Shown here: positions 1-12,364 of the stretch, in pieces
How positions within the stretch are numbered: position 1 is the stretch's first letter
Layout of the letters: every line of letters begins with the position of its first letter
Source of the DNA: Bostrychus sinensis
Taxonomy: Eukaryota > Chordata > Actinopteri > Gobiiformes > Eleotridae
NCBI GenBank assembly: GCA_020698575.1
Contig: CM036242.1
Coordinates: 41,846,662-41,910,661 of the forward strand
DNA length: 64,000 nucleotides
Direction of reading: 5' to 3'
Notes under the pieces: generated by a model
What the model was told of the DNA's origin: nothing
Seen by the model: the letters and a program-made list of their open reading frames with translations, nothing else
Database searches by the model: none
Program-made: the position numbers and the translations under genes

Positions 1-92
1 ATGTACTCAGAAAGTACTTTTTTTTTTTTTTACATAAAATTTACTTAAGTAATTTACTTGAGTAAAAGTATCTGATTATTGTCCACCACTGC
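1..92. repeat. Right end of an AAGTA-rich hAT-like dispersed repeat
   Basis: The stretch carries the motif ACTTGAGTAAAAGTA and ends in CCACCACTGC. The same signature recurs at about 845-1000, 2100-2216, 9834-10406, 13394-13856, 51110-51290 and 52680-52820. The better preserved copy at 13394 has inverted ends and a near 8-bp duplication, which suggests a hAT-type non-autonomous family. The left end lies outside the window. Confidence 0.5.
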
Positions 93-1970
93 TTAAAGTA
101 TGATACAGGAACATCTAGATCTGAATGTGCTTCATGACTTTAGAGCCCATTCTGAAAACCTACAGTGGGGCCACACATTACCCCCTTAGGCCACTGGTGC
201 TTTTGTACTTCTGTCAGGGTCCTTGTTGGTCCCTGTTTCCGGATCTTGATGGCCTTCCTGGTCCAGCAGCGATGCTTCTTACTGACCCTGGGATTTTTTT
301 CAGATATGTCTCTCGCTCTCTGTCTTGCAATGATTGGATATGGTTTGAGGATTTTTCTTGCTTTCCTGTGCTCCAGAGGAAGTCGAAAAACTGCATAAGC
401 ATCCAACAAGACATGTCACAGTAACATCGTGATGCTTCTAACAAAGCTTACAGGAATAGACAAAACATGTAAAGCAGGTAACCAAACAACCCCTGTCTGA
501 CAAAAAGAAAGTTAAGCAGAACTAAATAAGGTCAAATTAAGGAATGACAAGAGCCACATTTTAGTTGATATAAAGAATAAGAAATAGGGACTTACCTTAA
601 AGTAACTGCCTCTGTTTGGTGTTAATGGAGCTGCTCAGTGCTACAGTAAATGTGTTTGTTCTCAGAGGAGTTCTCTTCAGGAGTGTGCAGTTACATTGAC
701 TGGACCAGAGCGACTCGAGCTTCACAGTAAACCGTTTCTGAGATGAGAGCTGCAGACCTGAACAAGGTCATCCTCACAGCACAGGACAGGCTGTAATAAC
801 TGATCCCTTCACTGAGTCTGCAGCAGGAGTGGAGTCAGACGTGTAAACACCAGCCCAGAAATACTGCATGCTATAACTTCAAAGTAGTTTCAAAGTTCTG
901 GGCTCAAATAAAAGTACTGCTACTTCAGAATAATATTACACAAGTAGAAGTACCCAACAAAAAAAAAAAGTCAAAAGTTTCTGTCACCCATTTTTTCTAT
1001 ACTACTACTGCTACTACTAGTGTCTAATGGGCCCCTAAACCTCCTGGACCCCAGTGCATGTTGCACTGGCTGCACTGCCTGATGTTATGCTCTGTTGCCT
1101 GCATGAATGTGTCAGTGTGACTGTGTTTGGTGGTGGTCAGAGAGGCCATAGGCACAGAATGGCAGCCACATCTCCATCAGTCTGCCCCAGGGCAGCTGTG
1201 GCTGCAGAAGTAGCTCACCACCACTGAGAAGTGAATGAATAATGCAGCTGTAAAGCACTTTGAGCATGTATTCAATGCATTATTAGGCCCGAACACCAGT
1301 AATGGCAAAGGGCCCATATTGATTGAACAGGTGAGTGACTCAGGACCCCCATGAACAGGTAGCAATGTGCGCGCACTTTCCAAAAATATATATGTATTGT
1401 GGTAGCCAGGAAAGCGAATATATTGTTTTTGAAAGGAATATTCTTCTTCATCTTCTTCTTTTTGCAAAAAATATTATAACAGCAATGCCACACAATAAAC
1501 AGGAAGTCATCCATATTGAATTAAAAATTGTAAAGCAGTTTACGCGCATGTACTTTTTCTGTCTCCTCCGAGCGTGTTTATCTGAGCTACCTCAAATTTG
1601 GCAAAAATAATCTGGAGAATTGTGGCATCAGAAGTTATCCAAATTTTTGTAGAATATTTTACAGTTGTCCTGCGGCTGAGCTGCAAAATTTCACACATTT
1701 TTCATGCTTTTTTCCTACACAGACATTGCTACAGTTCACGCATGCGAACTTCGATTTGCTGCAAATTTGAAACACTTATTAACCCCACAGTCTTATACAC
1801 ATTTCATCAGAAATAAATCAATTTGCCACAATAGCGCCCCCTACAGAATGAAACAAATATTTGTATGGACAGCAAAACATTTACTTTTTCAGAACTTTTG
1901 CAAACTCTCACTAAATCTGCCCCAGGTCTGGGTCATGGCGGGTGAGGGCTATGACTGCCGCTTGCGGCTA
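93..1970. other. No recognisable gene; partial repeats
   Basis: This interval holds scattered repeat pieces, including AAGTA-rich sequence at about 845-1000, and no open frame with recognisable protein features. Short frames near 165-400 and 1335-1816 have no domain, signal peptide or splice context that I can support. Confidence 0.5.
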
Positions 1971-1971
1971 T

Positions 1972-1974
<3 letters not shown>

Positions 1975-2039
<65 letters not shown>
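1975..2039. repeat. (ATT)n microsatellite
   Basis: About 21 uninterrupted ATT/TTA units. The poly-leucine frame read through it is low-complexity and not a protein. Confidence 0.95.
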
Positions 2040-2040
<1 letters not shown>

Positions 2041-2099
2041 TGCTATAACCATTTCTACTACTACCACTCTTACTATTCATTTCACAGAATTCAAAGATA

Positions 2100-2216
2100 C
2101 TCATTTTGAGATTTTGAAAATTGACTTAAAAAATTTACTGAGATTTTAGTAAAGGTATGTTTTGATAAAAACATTTACTTGAGTAAAAATATAGTTACTT
2201 TTCACCACTGCAGCAA
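2100..2216. repeat. AAGTA-rich hAT-like repeat end
   Basis: The segment contains ACTTGAGTAAAAATA and ends TTTCACCACTGCAGC, matching the terminal layout of the repeat at the window start. Only one end is recognisable. Confidence 0.45.
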
Positions 2217-3465
2217 ATATGATAAGTAAGATGTGGGACAAGAGTAAAGAAAGCTGATTTAATGCCAAACGGAAAACCATTGGTTATACTTTTTCCAAAC
2301 CACAAACTCTGTCTTTTTAAAGACTTCAGAGCCAATCAACTTAACACTCACTGACGAGTTATGGCACTGATCAGCAAGCAAAGCTTCCATTATTACAATC
2401 AGATATCACAGTTTGGTTGTTTTTCTGATTGAAGCACCTGAATGGGACGTCCAGCCAGGCCTGGGAGTGCTCCTTATTCTCTGCTCCACTGCACCCACTT
2501 TATTGTGGTCGAAACAAAGCAGCGACCCTGGATTAGGACCTGTCCTGTGGGTGCACTGACCTGTTCTTGCATGGTGCTGGGACGTCCTGCCCCGCGGGAG
2601 GGTTGGCTTTGTGAACCCCTGCCTCATCCTTCTTGCAGGGTTTTGATGGGAAGGCACCATTTTCCCACTGGTCAGCGGCCGAGACCCCAGCCCCTCAAAG
2701 GTCAGAGGTCACCGAGGCCTATAGTGCGACATTGTGGCGGCTTAGAGGGGGTCAAGAGAGGTCAGAGGCATTAGAGGAGGACAAAGAGGGGACAAAAGAG
2801 CGGCCGATATCAATAGAAAAGCACATTATACAACAGAAAGGGCCCAAGACAAAAAGGAGGTTAAGACAAGAGTGAAGGAGTCCACCAAACGGGCCGTCCC
2901 GTCTCAGAGTGTCCACACAAGAGATGGGACATCGTGGGATAAATGTTGACACACATTCAGCTGTTGTCAAGAAAAAAAAAAATCTGGAAATAGATACAAC
3001 AATAGAGAGTCACTTTGTCGAGGGTGTAGGGTGAGATTATGTTGTTTGTCTTTGCACCAACAAAATCATTTAACAGAAGCTAGCAATGATGAAGTTCAGC
3101 TTTATTTCCATACTGACAATCTTCAATTATGTTTCTTACTGAGCTGCACTCCTGCCTCTCATGGGTTCATACACTTTTTACCAAGAATTTCCCATGACTT
3201 TTCCAAAACTTTTGACTAAATTTCTAACACCTGAAAAATAAACTTACATGTGTTTAAATAGTATTCAAAATATCCAGAGTAGTACATAAAAAAACATACT
3301 TTTGCTGCAATTTCATTTGTTCAATTTGGAAATTAGTGTAGAAAAAACAAACGGGGCTTCTTCCCCCAGAAATATATTATTCCAATAATTTTACTAACTT
3401 ATAGCTTATACACCAGTGATTAAAAGATAACTATGCTATATTAAATATAAACTAATCATCTATGC
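2217..3465. other. Unassigned sequence, partly GC-rich
   Basis: The segment 2440-2960 is more GC-rich than its surroundings and has several short open frames on both strands. No frame gives a recognisable domain and no consistent exon chain could be built. The rest is AT-rich with no visible feature. Confidence 0.4.
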
Positions 3466-4064
3466 CAGGGGTGTCCAAACATTTTTTTGAAGAAGGACAG
3501 TTTTGAGTGAGCAAAAAATGTCCAAGGGCTGACATTTGTATTATATTTATGAAACACTTTAAGACAAGAGTTTTTGAGAATTGGTCGTTGGTCATTTTGT
3601 TGAGTTGATAAAATAAAAAAAGTGGATTTCAGTCTAATCAATGAAAAATTCAAATCTGGCTTGAGAGTGGAAGACAACTGTTTAAAAATACTGCTTAATG
3701 GTGCTAAAGGGCCATAAACAATACATTTACTATATAACTATAAACTATATATACTTTCTCTTCCTGCTTCTGTACAGTGCAGATGTGTTCCCCCCTCCAT
3801 CTGTCTATCTTCACCTTTCCTCCCTAGACAAGTCCAAACAAAAAATTCCATCACGTGACCATGTGTACTGTGTCTTGTTATGTTATGTTTTTGTATGTTA
3901 TGCTTTGCAAAACTGTAGTTAACTTTCTGAAGTTATATGCGCCTGAAAGAGAGGCCTTGTAGCTCCTAAGCCTGTCTTATTGTGTGCTTATGTTTATGTC
4001 TTGTCTACACATTTAATGTTTGCTGCTGGACAACTGAATTTCCCTCCTTAGGGGATCAATAAAG

Positions 4065-4135
<71 letters not shown>

Positions 4136-4214
4136 TTTATGATGGAAGCAGAGGGCCATATGAAATCTCACTCTGTGCCACAATTGGTCCCCGGGCTGCA
4201 CTTTGGACATGGCT
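3466..4214. mobile_element. hAT-type MITE with a retroposon tail inside
   Basis: The left end reads CAGGGGTGTCCAAAC and the right end is a decayed TTTGGACATGG. These match the ends of the well-preserved copy at 11084-11503. About 3900-4136 inside it is a retroposon 3' tail (GGGATCAATAAAGTATC) followed by a (TATC)n array, so a retroposon probably inserted into an older MITE. Confidence 0.5.
4069..4136 (+). repeat. (TATC)n microsatellite at retroposon 3' end
   Basis: About 17 tetranucleotide units follow directly on GGGGATCAATAAAG. This is a common 3' terminus of teleost non-LTR retroposons, so the array probably grew from the element's tail. Confidence 0.9.
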
Positions 4215-4511
4215 AAGCTATGTTTTTAAAGCATTACCAAAACCAAAAAAGCAAGCAAAAAATGATTTAGTTCAAATATTCTAACAAAAACAGATATAGG
4301 TGACTTTTTCCTGCAGTGAGAACAAGAAGAAGCCAAGAAGACAGCGTTTCTATTAAACACTTATGTTTACTGTGTTCTAGCTGAGCAGGGTTAACCAGGA
4401 GTGGCCCAATGTTACTCACACTGTTTACATTTACAAAACTTGAAACCAAAACAAAAAATTCCCAAACTTTTCCAGGACCAGGAAATTGCATTTTAATATT
4501 TCATGACTTTT

Positions 4512-4712
4512 CCAGGTTTTCCATGACTGCATAAACCCTGCTCTCAGTTATAGGAGGTTGTGGGTACAATCCTTTGGCCGTCTGAGTAATAACGTCTCTG
4601 ACTGGATTCTCCCTGTGTTACAGTGGGTTCTCTCTGGATGACATGGATGTGTTTGCCCATAGTGGCCTATAAGGCCTATAGTTGCTGGGATAAGTGGAAG
4701 AATGAAGGTCTT
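4512..4712 (+). repeat. Degenerate tRNA-headed SINE-like copy (3' part)
   Basis: Phrases such as GATTCTCCCTGTGTTACAG and ATAGTTGCTGGGATAAG match, with decay, the body of the better preserved SINE-like copy at 32039-32409. The promoter-bearing head is mostly unrecognisable. Confidence 0.5.
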
Positions 4713-4776
4713 CTTGGACATAAACAGAAACAGACCCACACATACAGCCATGGAGGAAAAGGATCAATACTGCACT

Positions 4777-5458
4777 CTCAGGCTGTGTCCAAATGTCCTC
4801 CCTACTCCCTCTATAGTGCATTCTAGTGATCACGCCACTTTGTACTGGTGTCCGAACGTGTAGTGGATAAAAAATAGTGCACTCAAAATTTCCCACACTG
4901 CATTTTGAAAAGTAGCGGACATCAATGGTCACTAGAGGTCAGTACAGACCAGAATGCTTTGCGAGTTTCGGAGAACAGCTTTAAACTGAACACAACACGT
5001 CTGAATGAAAGCAGTTAGAGACCCAGCTGTTTTTACTTCTGTCAGGTTGTCATCATGAATAAACTGCTCTGAAGTAAACTGTTACGATGTGAAATCACTA
5101 ACGTTAGCTTCCCTCGGCCTGTACAGGTGACAGCTTCCCCTCTGAAGGCACAGAGCTGCAATAATCCAGTCTGTTTTATTCATTAAAGTGATCATTCATG
5201 TTAAATATCACACATACAGTTATTATTTATCTATAAATACCAAAATATCAAGTGAGTCTGGTTGGGCTTTATCACAGAAAACCATTATCAGTGGAGTTCA
5301 CACAAACAAACACAGTCAAGTGATCAACGGCAAGAGAAAAATGGTGAGCAAGTGTCAGAATCATTCACAAAATGAGTGCACTATATTCTGCTGTATAGTG
5401 CTGGACTATAGGGACTGAGGGGTTAGGGGCAAGGGGTGAGGTTCGGACACAGCCTCTG
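4777..5458. mobile_element. hAT-like non-autonomous element
   Basis: The ends are inverted: CAGGCTGTGTCC at left and GGACACAGCCTCTG at right. The interior has no transposase frame. A decayed relative of its central part (4960-5300) lies at about 13080-13380. No clear target-site duplication remains. Confidence 0.6.
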
Positions 5459-5628
5459 TCTTACAGTTTGCTTATCTCGCTGTTGCAAAGGAAGAGCAGA
5501 GGTCAGGACTTATCATCTTAACTTAAGTATCGACGTTCATGTGACTTTCTCGGAAGGATATGGTCAAATCAGTTATTTCACCAGGCTCAGTATGATTCCG
5601 AGCTTTAAAAAACAGGCAAGACCACGAG

Positions 5629-5740
5629 ACCAGATGAAAATAGCTAAAAATGTGATGTATGCAGAGTTTAAATGCTTTAATATAACTGGTACAGCATTTA
5701 AACTCTGTATACATCACATTTTTAGCTATTTTCATCTGGT
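5629..5740. repeat. 48-bp inverted repeat with 16-nt loop (hairpin)
   Basis: Arms 5629-5676 and 5693-5740 are reverse complements over 48 bp with a single difference. In a plus-strand RNA that difference would be a G-U pair. The loop is 16 nt. Pairing continues outward less perfectly, with an 8-bp insertion in the left arm. It may be a snap-back MITE or the source of a hairpin RNA; the sequence alone does not decide. Confidence 0.9.
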
Positions 5741-5759
5741 CTTGTTTTCATGTATTCTA

Positions 5760-6131
5760 GAAGCACCTTAATTTCTTAACACCACAGTCACTTTTTGTCC
5801 AACACAAATGACTAGGCTAATAGGCAATATCCACATGGAGACAAAAACTGTATGCTGCCAGGCCAAAAACAGACAAGAACACATGGGGTCATGCACCAAA
5901 ACTTGTGCGATGTAAACATAAGAACATAGAGGTCAATGTGAATGTGTGAGCTACAGATGAGACCTTAGTCTGCAGTGAGAAGAACATTATATTTTGCTTT
6001 AAAAGCCATAGAAATACAGCAAGGTGCTGTTGTTGTTGTTGGAGTTTATCGTATGTGCATTAAGGGAGAGTTGGGGCCAAGGTGTCATTGTTATGTGGAT
6101 TCTCCTAGTGGACAAGGACTTAGCCTGATGA

Positions 6132-6162
<31 letters not shown>

Positions 6163-6485
6163 TTGAGCTCAAGTGACAAATGATGATATGATACACAAGA
6201 CAATATTATTCTACTGCTGCCTTTTCCTTCCTTTGTGCATTTATGTCCATTGATTTTGGTGGTTTTCATGTGCTGATACACAGCACTGGTTAAATCAAGT
6301 CTGGTCTGTGTAACTATTCTTTACCAGTCATAATAAAATATTTAAACTCCCCAGTCCTGTAAATCACACACACTATACTCCTGCCAACATAAGTTACTGG
6401 TCTTGGCCTCAGATACACTTTAGTCATGTATTTTTTTGATTTAGTTTTTTTTTTTTTTTATGGAAGAAATGATGATTAGGATCCA

Positions 6486-6521
<36 letters not shown>

Positions 6522-7150
6522 CAAGATTCTGCACCATTGTGACATTGGACCAAAGATACTAACTCCAGCTACAAGGGGTCAGTGAAGGAAAAAAACATGA
6601 CTCAATGAATAAAGTATTTATCCCTGAATTTGAAGATCACTGTTTAAGCCCAAATCTCTGCACTATATCTTTGCCATTGCAAGATAGGGTGAATGCCTTG
6701 GCGGAGGTCTGTTTTCTCTAACTGCTTTTTGTTCACTACCTTATATATAGCTATATTAAACTTTAAAAAATATCTTGGCCTCCTCTAGGACAGCACTGCA
6801 TGTTTTACAACTTTTGAAAACATTACGTGTAAAAAGAAACCATTTCTAATATTTACTCTACTGGTGCTCTAAAGAAACAGGTGAATAGACCAGCAGAGGG
6901 CAGCAGAAAGCAGCAGAGTGTTGCCATCATTTGAACATAATCAGAAAGAAAAAAATATTTTCACTTCCTTAAACTTTTTGGCTGATGCCATTTTACAACA
7001 AAATGAAAGAAGTCTGTGAGGAATCAGTAGAAACAGAGCTGTTCATGGTTTTCGGATAAATGAATGAGAGCAGACTGGATGTAGAGGGCTTGTTGTTGAT
7101 TGGTCAGTGCTTCCTGAAGTGGGCGGGGCTTGAATGAATAAAAACACAAC
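5760..7150. other. No gene; poly-A/T runs
   Basis: The interval has a poly-A run at 6132-6158, poly-T at 6490-6521, and unassigned AT-rich sequence. No supported coding or RNA feature is visible. Confidence 0.5.
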
Positions 7151-7158
7151 TCCAGGTA

Positions 7159-7485
7159 CACTGTAAAAAAAAAAAAAGTTTTGCAAAGACTCAAATACTC
7201 AAGGCAACAGGTTTCCTCAAGATTTTAGAGTTTTGGGGCCAACTCAAAATTTCAAGTTTTTAATATTTTTTGTTCACTTAATTTGTTGTTCATATGTCTA
7301 AAAACTTTCAATTTTAAGTTTTACTCACTATATTTTTTTAACACATCTTACAGCCAACTGACTATCCATTATTCAGAAAAAAAAAGTATTATTAATGATA
7401 ATACAAACTAAATATACTAAATTTAACAAAACAATATTACTTTAAAAATTTAAGTTGGCTGTAAGATGAGATTTTTTTTACAGTG
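7159..7485. mobile_element. CACTGTAAAAA MITE, copy 1 (TA target)
   Basis: Inverted ends CACTGTAAAAA and TTTTTACAGTG are flanked by TA on both sides, which is the Tc1/mariner-type duplication. The interior carries phrases such as CCTCAAGATTTT and TTGGGGCCAACTC. These recur at 33420-33880, 49030-49321 (opposite orientation), 56650-57000 and 58245-58345. It is non-coding. Confidence 0.75.
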
Positions 7486-7489
7486 TAAG

Positions 7490-9160
7490 TTTTGTGGAAA
7501 CGATATTATAACATGGTAGAAAGCTCAGAAAAGTCCATTTTGCATAATAAATGCTCTTTAAATTATGAATAGCAACCGAAAGTTGTGGAGTAAGGATTGC
7601 TGACCTTTAAACAGCTACAAGAGACTGATTACAGTAAACATTGTGTGTCTTTGTTGTAATCAGTTAAAGACTAGGCTCGGAGCAGTTACATTTTTTTGGT
7701 AAAATACAGATTGCACTCGACAGAAGTGCAGAATATTTCATACTAACATAAATATTGATTATGATTGCAGCTGCGGAGGGAGAGAGACATTCAGCCCCGT
7801 GAATAAATGCACGTTATTTTCCCACCAGCTTGATGTTCGCTGCAGCTGCATTACTAATGGTGCTTGGGTTGGGCCGAGTGTTTTTTGGTGTTTTCACATC
7901 TCATTTCACGAAAACAGAGCATGGTGTGTTGAATTTTTTTTGTTTTGTTTTGTTTTTTAGTCCAGACATAATTGTCGTTGGACAGGTGCGGCCAGACTCG
8001 TGCCAGCTGATCTCATGTCCTGCTCCGCACGCCAAGAGGCCGTCCTGTTCCCACCAAAGTATTTCTGAGCCGCCGATGGTTTGATTGATTGTAAAAGCAC
8101 TGACTGAAATTACAAAGCACCTGTAATAGCAACATAAAAGTAGCAGGAATGTGACAGTTTGGACCAATGACTGAAGACTGAAGCAATAGCTTTGCCAAGA
8201 TGGCCGCCCCTGATTCTCAAGTACACATCCTGATGCCAACAGCTTTTAATGTGGAGTAATGAGTAGTATCTGTGCCAACATGACGGTCCACTAAAAACAC
8301 TTTTTCCCCCACATCCTTTTCTCTGAGGTTTTTAGTTCAACTCCCAGGCCTACTTAAAAAAACTTACATTCTTCCTCTTAAAGCCCTTTTAGGTCACTGG
8401 ATCACATTTAAAAAATTAAAACATTAAGAAAAAAAGTTTTATAGTTTTTGTCCTCATCACAGAGAGCAAAAGCAAATTCATTTTCATATTTTTAACTGTC
8501 TAAATGTCAGTTTGTTTACATAATTCCAACTTCAATGAAAACATGAATTATTTACTATTTAATGATGCAAAGTAATTTTTTGTGTGTGCAGAGATTACCG
8601 GCCTCGGATAGGTCACGGATTAACCACAAAACAAAGTCTGAAACTCAGGTTCTTCCTAAGAGGCAGGGCTACACTCACTGTTATCTACTGGAATTATGAG
8701 GAATTGTACACTACTCAATGTCCACTGAGAAAATGGTGGATCTGGTGGTGATGTTTTTGTTTGTGTATTTTTTTGCCTCTGACTGACAGGGTTACAGAGG
8801 AATTAACATGGTTTAACATTTCTGTATTGGAACAGCAGCAGAGGGGAAATAAATGGGACTTAAAGAGGAAGAATGTGAGTTTTTTTTTTATCTAGACTGT
8901 AGAAAATTCAATTTTTTTCTGTTTTAATGCTGAAATTCTAAAATGAATTAAAAATTAATAACATCTTTGTCAAATATTGTCACCCTAGCATAAGAAATGT
9001 TCACTTCATTATGCTGCTGGATCACTGTATAGTATAACAGTATATTAGTATAGTATTAGTGTGAATACCTGCATGTAACATACTGTATGTTTGAATAAGG
9101 TTCATTAGCTGTAGATGAACACCTTGTTGGTGCCTCCATTATTGTTTGTGTTGATTGTGT
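7490..9160. other. No recognisable feature
   Basis: AT-rich intergenic sequence with short chance frames only. I see no repeat boundaries, splice-linked exons or RNA gene here. Confidence 0.45.
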
Positions 9161-9272
9161 GTTAAGTCTAATTGTGTGTTTGTGTTTGATTAACTGTTTG
9201 TGAAGCCTTTGGGGCAACTGTTGTTGTGATACTGGGCTATACAAATAAAACTGAATTGAATTGAATTGAATA
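9150..9272 (+). repeat. LINE/SINE 3' tail fragment
   Basis: The sequence runs from GTTTGATTAACTG through GATACTGGGCTATACAAATA to an (AATTG)n tail. The same unit occurs reversed at 19115-19255 and 50665-50790. It is the 3' end of a non-LTR retroposon family; the body is missing. Confidence 0.7.
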
Positions 9273-9450
9273 GATGGGGTGCACTCTGGACAATAGGATG
9301 AATGTGTGAATGTGAATGAATGTGAGAGTGAGTGGTTGTTTGTCAGCTCTAGTACTAACTGGCCACTGTGTGAGGGGTACCCTGCCTAAGGCCCATAGTT
9401 GCTTATATAACCTCCAGCCTCCTGTGACTCCTAACAAGAATATGAATGAA
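9273..9450 (+). repeat. SINE-like 3' fragment
   Basis: The phrases TGTCAGCTCTAGTACTAACT and CCTAAGGCCCATAGTTGC match the 3' half of the SINE-like element at 32039-32409. It ends near (GAAT)n. Related scraps lie at 14050-14110 and 62500-62590. Confidence 0.55.
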
Positions 9451-9659
9451 TGTGCTGATAGACTAAGCTATTTATTAAATATAATGTGATGTAAGCCTCT
9501 ACACTCCCTTCAGATATTTATAAACAAAATAGTTAAAACTTTTAGGCAAAGCTACAGAGAGATGCTTTTTGGTTACATTAATCTTTAAAATGCCTGGACA
9601 GATGGAACTGTTTTCCTCTAAACTAAAAGGAGTATTTCTCTAAGCTGGTCCCCTGTGTA

Positions 9660-9833
9660 CACATACATGGATCAGCCATAACTTTATAACAACCTGACCA
9701 TTATTGGTGGTCATTATGTTATGTGTTATAACCACCTGCCTAATATGCAACACACTTTTTTTTTTTTTTTTTTTATCAGAAGCAGCATTAACTTCTCCAG
9801 GATGGGCTACAGAAGCTCATCTGTTGGATGCTG
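9660..9833. mobile_element. Mariner-like remnant, left part
   Basis: GGATCAGCCATAACTTTATA followed by CCACCTGCCTAATAT is a familiar teleost mariner-like terminal region. The matching remainder appears to continue at about 10407-10480, so the AAGTA-rich repeat at 9834-10406 probably split it. Assignment rests on recalled family sequence and was not searched. Confidence 0.45.
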
Positions 9834-10406
9834 CAGTGGGCAAAATACTCAACTTCATTACTTGAGTAAAAGTAAAGATCCATCCTAATATTACTCCAAT
9901 ACAAGGAAAAGTTGCAAAGTCACATTTTTACTTGAGCTAAAGTACTGGGGTATGTGCTTTCAAAAATACTTTAGTAATCAGTACTTTTTTTCACAATTTA
10001 TTTCAAATGAATGCAGTCAAGAATTTTGAGTAAAATTTCTTCTGTGCTCAAGTCACAAATTTGCAGCTCCAAAAATATGATTATAATACATTTTCATACC
10101 TTCTTAATCCTACTGTCTTAAGATGAGACATCAAACTCTTTTTAGTGAGGGAATGTAGGGATCAACTTAGTTCCTGAGAGCTAAAGTAAATAATTATCTT
10201 TATGAAGTAGGTCAGTTGTCTTTCGGTTTTAAGACTTTTAATTTCTCTGCAGAAGTTACTTTTGCTTTAAAAAGTATTATATTTATCGTTAACCCTTTTT
10301 CTTAACCCCTTTTCCCTAAAAATACTCCTCAAGTAAAGTACAGATTCTCAAAAACTATATTTAAGTACAGTACTAAATTGACTTTGTTGCTGTGCATCTC
10401 TGGTTA
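9834..10406. mobile_element. AAGTA-rich hAT-like repeat inside a mariner remnant
   Basis: It opens with GCAGTGGGCAAAATACTC and has ACTTGAGTAAAAGTA, with CCTCAAGTAAAGTACAG near its right end. This is the same family as the copy at 13394-13856. The boundaries are approximate because the terminal bases have diverged. Confidence 0.5.
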
Positions 10407-10799
10407 GGATGGGACACATCACCTGTCACCTCGGTTCCTTCCTTTGACCACTTTTGACAGATCCTGACCACTGCAGACCTATTTTCAACAGGAAGTAGCT
10501 ATGACCCTGCTAAAAAAGACACTACTTGTTGCCAAATGACACCTTTTGCATATTAATGACATCATCACACCACATTTGAATAATAACCCAGACTATTATT
10601 ATAAAATTCATAAACATTTTCTCCCCTAATTTGTCTCTACAAACTCTTTAAAAGAAATAGTGTTTTTTTTTTGTTTGTTTGTTTGTTTGTTTTTTTAAAC
10701 CATTTGAACAATGTTGTTGTTCAAAATAAAACTAGACTATTAGAAGTAGTTAGTCAGATTTATGGTCTATAATAACTGTTTACACACAGTGAGCTGAAG

Positions 10800-11690
10800 T
10801 GGGACATACCAAAAATATTCTGTAACATTATGATGATGCCTGACCTGAGCATTTTTTTATGTGAATAAAAACCTTCTTAATTTATTTAGCGTAAGTTTGC
10901 TGTCCAACCTGAGCGGGCAGTGCGTCCTGCTTGCTGCTGTGTCCTGGTGAGGGACCACAGACTCACAGCAGGGGACAGAGGCGGAGCTAGGAGCACTGTC
11001 TTCTGCTGCTCTGCTCTGTCTGACTACGGGGCAGAAACAGAGCGGTATGTCTGCAGGGAAAGCAGGAAAACTACACCTTACACCAGGAATGTCCAAAGTG
11101 CGGCCCGGGGGCCATTTGTGGCACAGGTTGAGATTTCACATGGCCCTTGGCTTCTAAAAGAAAATGCATTACTTATGGCCCTCCAGTGTTTCTGTAGGTT
11201 TGTCTGTACATTTATGCATCTTATCTTTTCTAATAAGCTTTTTAAAAAGTTGTTTGATAAATAATTGTAGTTGGATTGTTTATGTTCAAAGATGTCTTTT
11301 TTTTTCTTTTCTTTTTTTTTTTTTTTGGACCTGTTTTAGATTTTGCTATATAATTTGTAATTAGTGGGCTTGAAAACAAAATACTTCAAAAATACTTCAT
11401 ATTGTACGTGTGTTAAGTTCCTAGAAAGGAGGGACCTGTTGGCCCTTGAACACTGGCACATCTCCAAATCTGGCCCTTTTGGGGAAAAGTTTGGACACCC
11501 CTGCCTTACACTCTCCCAGAATGCTCCTGACATTTTTTTAAAGTCATCAAGGGTCACCTAAAATACTGCTAGATTTAGTCGCTGGTCACTTTTTTTTAGG
11601 AAATAGTCGTTAAGGGGGTCTGAAAAGTTGTTAAATATAGTGACAAAATTGCTAAATTGGCAACATTGAAAATGTCCACTTGCTGCCTCC
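10800..11690. repeat. Dispersed repeat R1 (copy in opposite orientation at 61495-61880)
   Basis: Segments such as TCAGGTCAGGCATCATCATA, CTCTCCCAGAATGC and GGACCACAGACTCACAGCAG are shared, reverse-complemented, with 61495-61880. The element is non-coding and GC-richer than its surroundings. This copy is interrupted by a hAT MITE at 11084-11503; the other copy is not. Confidence 0.75.
11084..11503. mobile_element. hAT MITE with perfect 8-bp target duplication
   Basis: The ends are CAGGAATGTCCAAAGT and AGTTTGGACACCCCTG, inverted relative to each other. They are flanked on both sides by CCTTACAC (11076-11083 and 11504-11511). The 8-bp duplication and CAG...CTG ends fit the hAT superfamily. There is no transposase, so it was mobilised in trans. 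Confidence 0.9.
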
Positions 11691-12364
11691 TACATCCCAC
11701 CCACTCACAGGTGCCATCATGAAGAGATAATCTGTGTTATTTGCTTCACCTGTCAGTGATCATACTGTTATAGCAGCCTGTTATGATCATTGGTCTAAAC
11801 ATAGCCTGTAGCTCCACTGCTGACAAACCCAGTCACTGCTGGGAGCCTCTGTCCACCTTGGACAGGCAGCACTGCAGCAGGGCAATCTCTACAAAATGTC
11901 CTACTTTTACCTAAATAGGTCAAATCAAATCACCATAGGCCGTAATAATCTGCATCTGCACATACTAATTATAACACCGCTGCTCTCTCTCTCTCTCTGA
12001 AGATACTCCAGTGCTGCAACATGTAGCCTGTTTAATTATACATCCATTTACACATCAGTTAAAGTGTGCCCCTGTGTCTCATTTAGAGCAAACTGTCGGA
12101 GAGAAGTGGGTGGTCCTGAACAAAAATACTTAAGTACCTTCTCTGTAACAGCAAAAACACACAACACAGATGCAGAAAGTGAGATACAAACAACAAATTG
12201 TGTAATGGTTTCTCTCTTTTGAGACTTTATTTAAGGTTGTATCTACAGTTCTGTGCAAATAGTTTTAAATAATGCACAAAAAATAAATAAATAAATACAT
12301 TTGTTAAAATGATTTGAATTCAGATTATTAATCCTAATTCGAGCAGTTTTCACAGCATTGGATT

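Noticed and set aside
165..2760. Possible collagen-like exons (GLPGPA near 260, GRPARPG near 2445, GFDGK near 2638)
   Set aside because: The Gly-X-Y spacing is not kept beyond two triplets, and no consistent acceptor/donor chain could be made.
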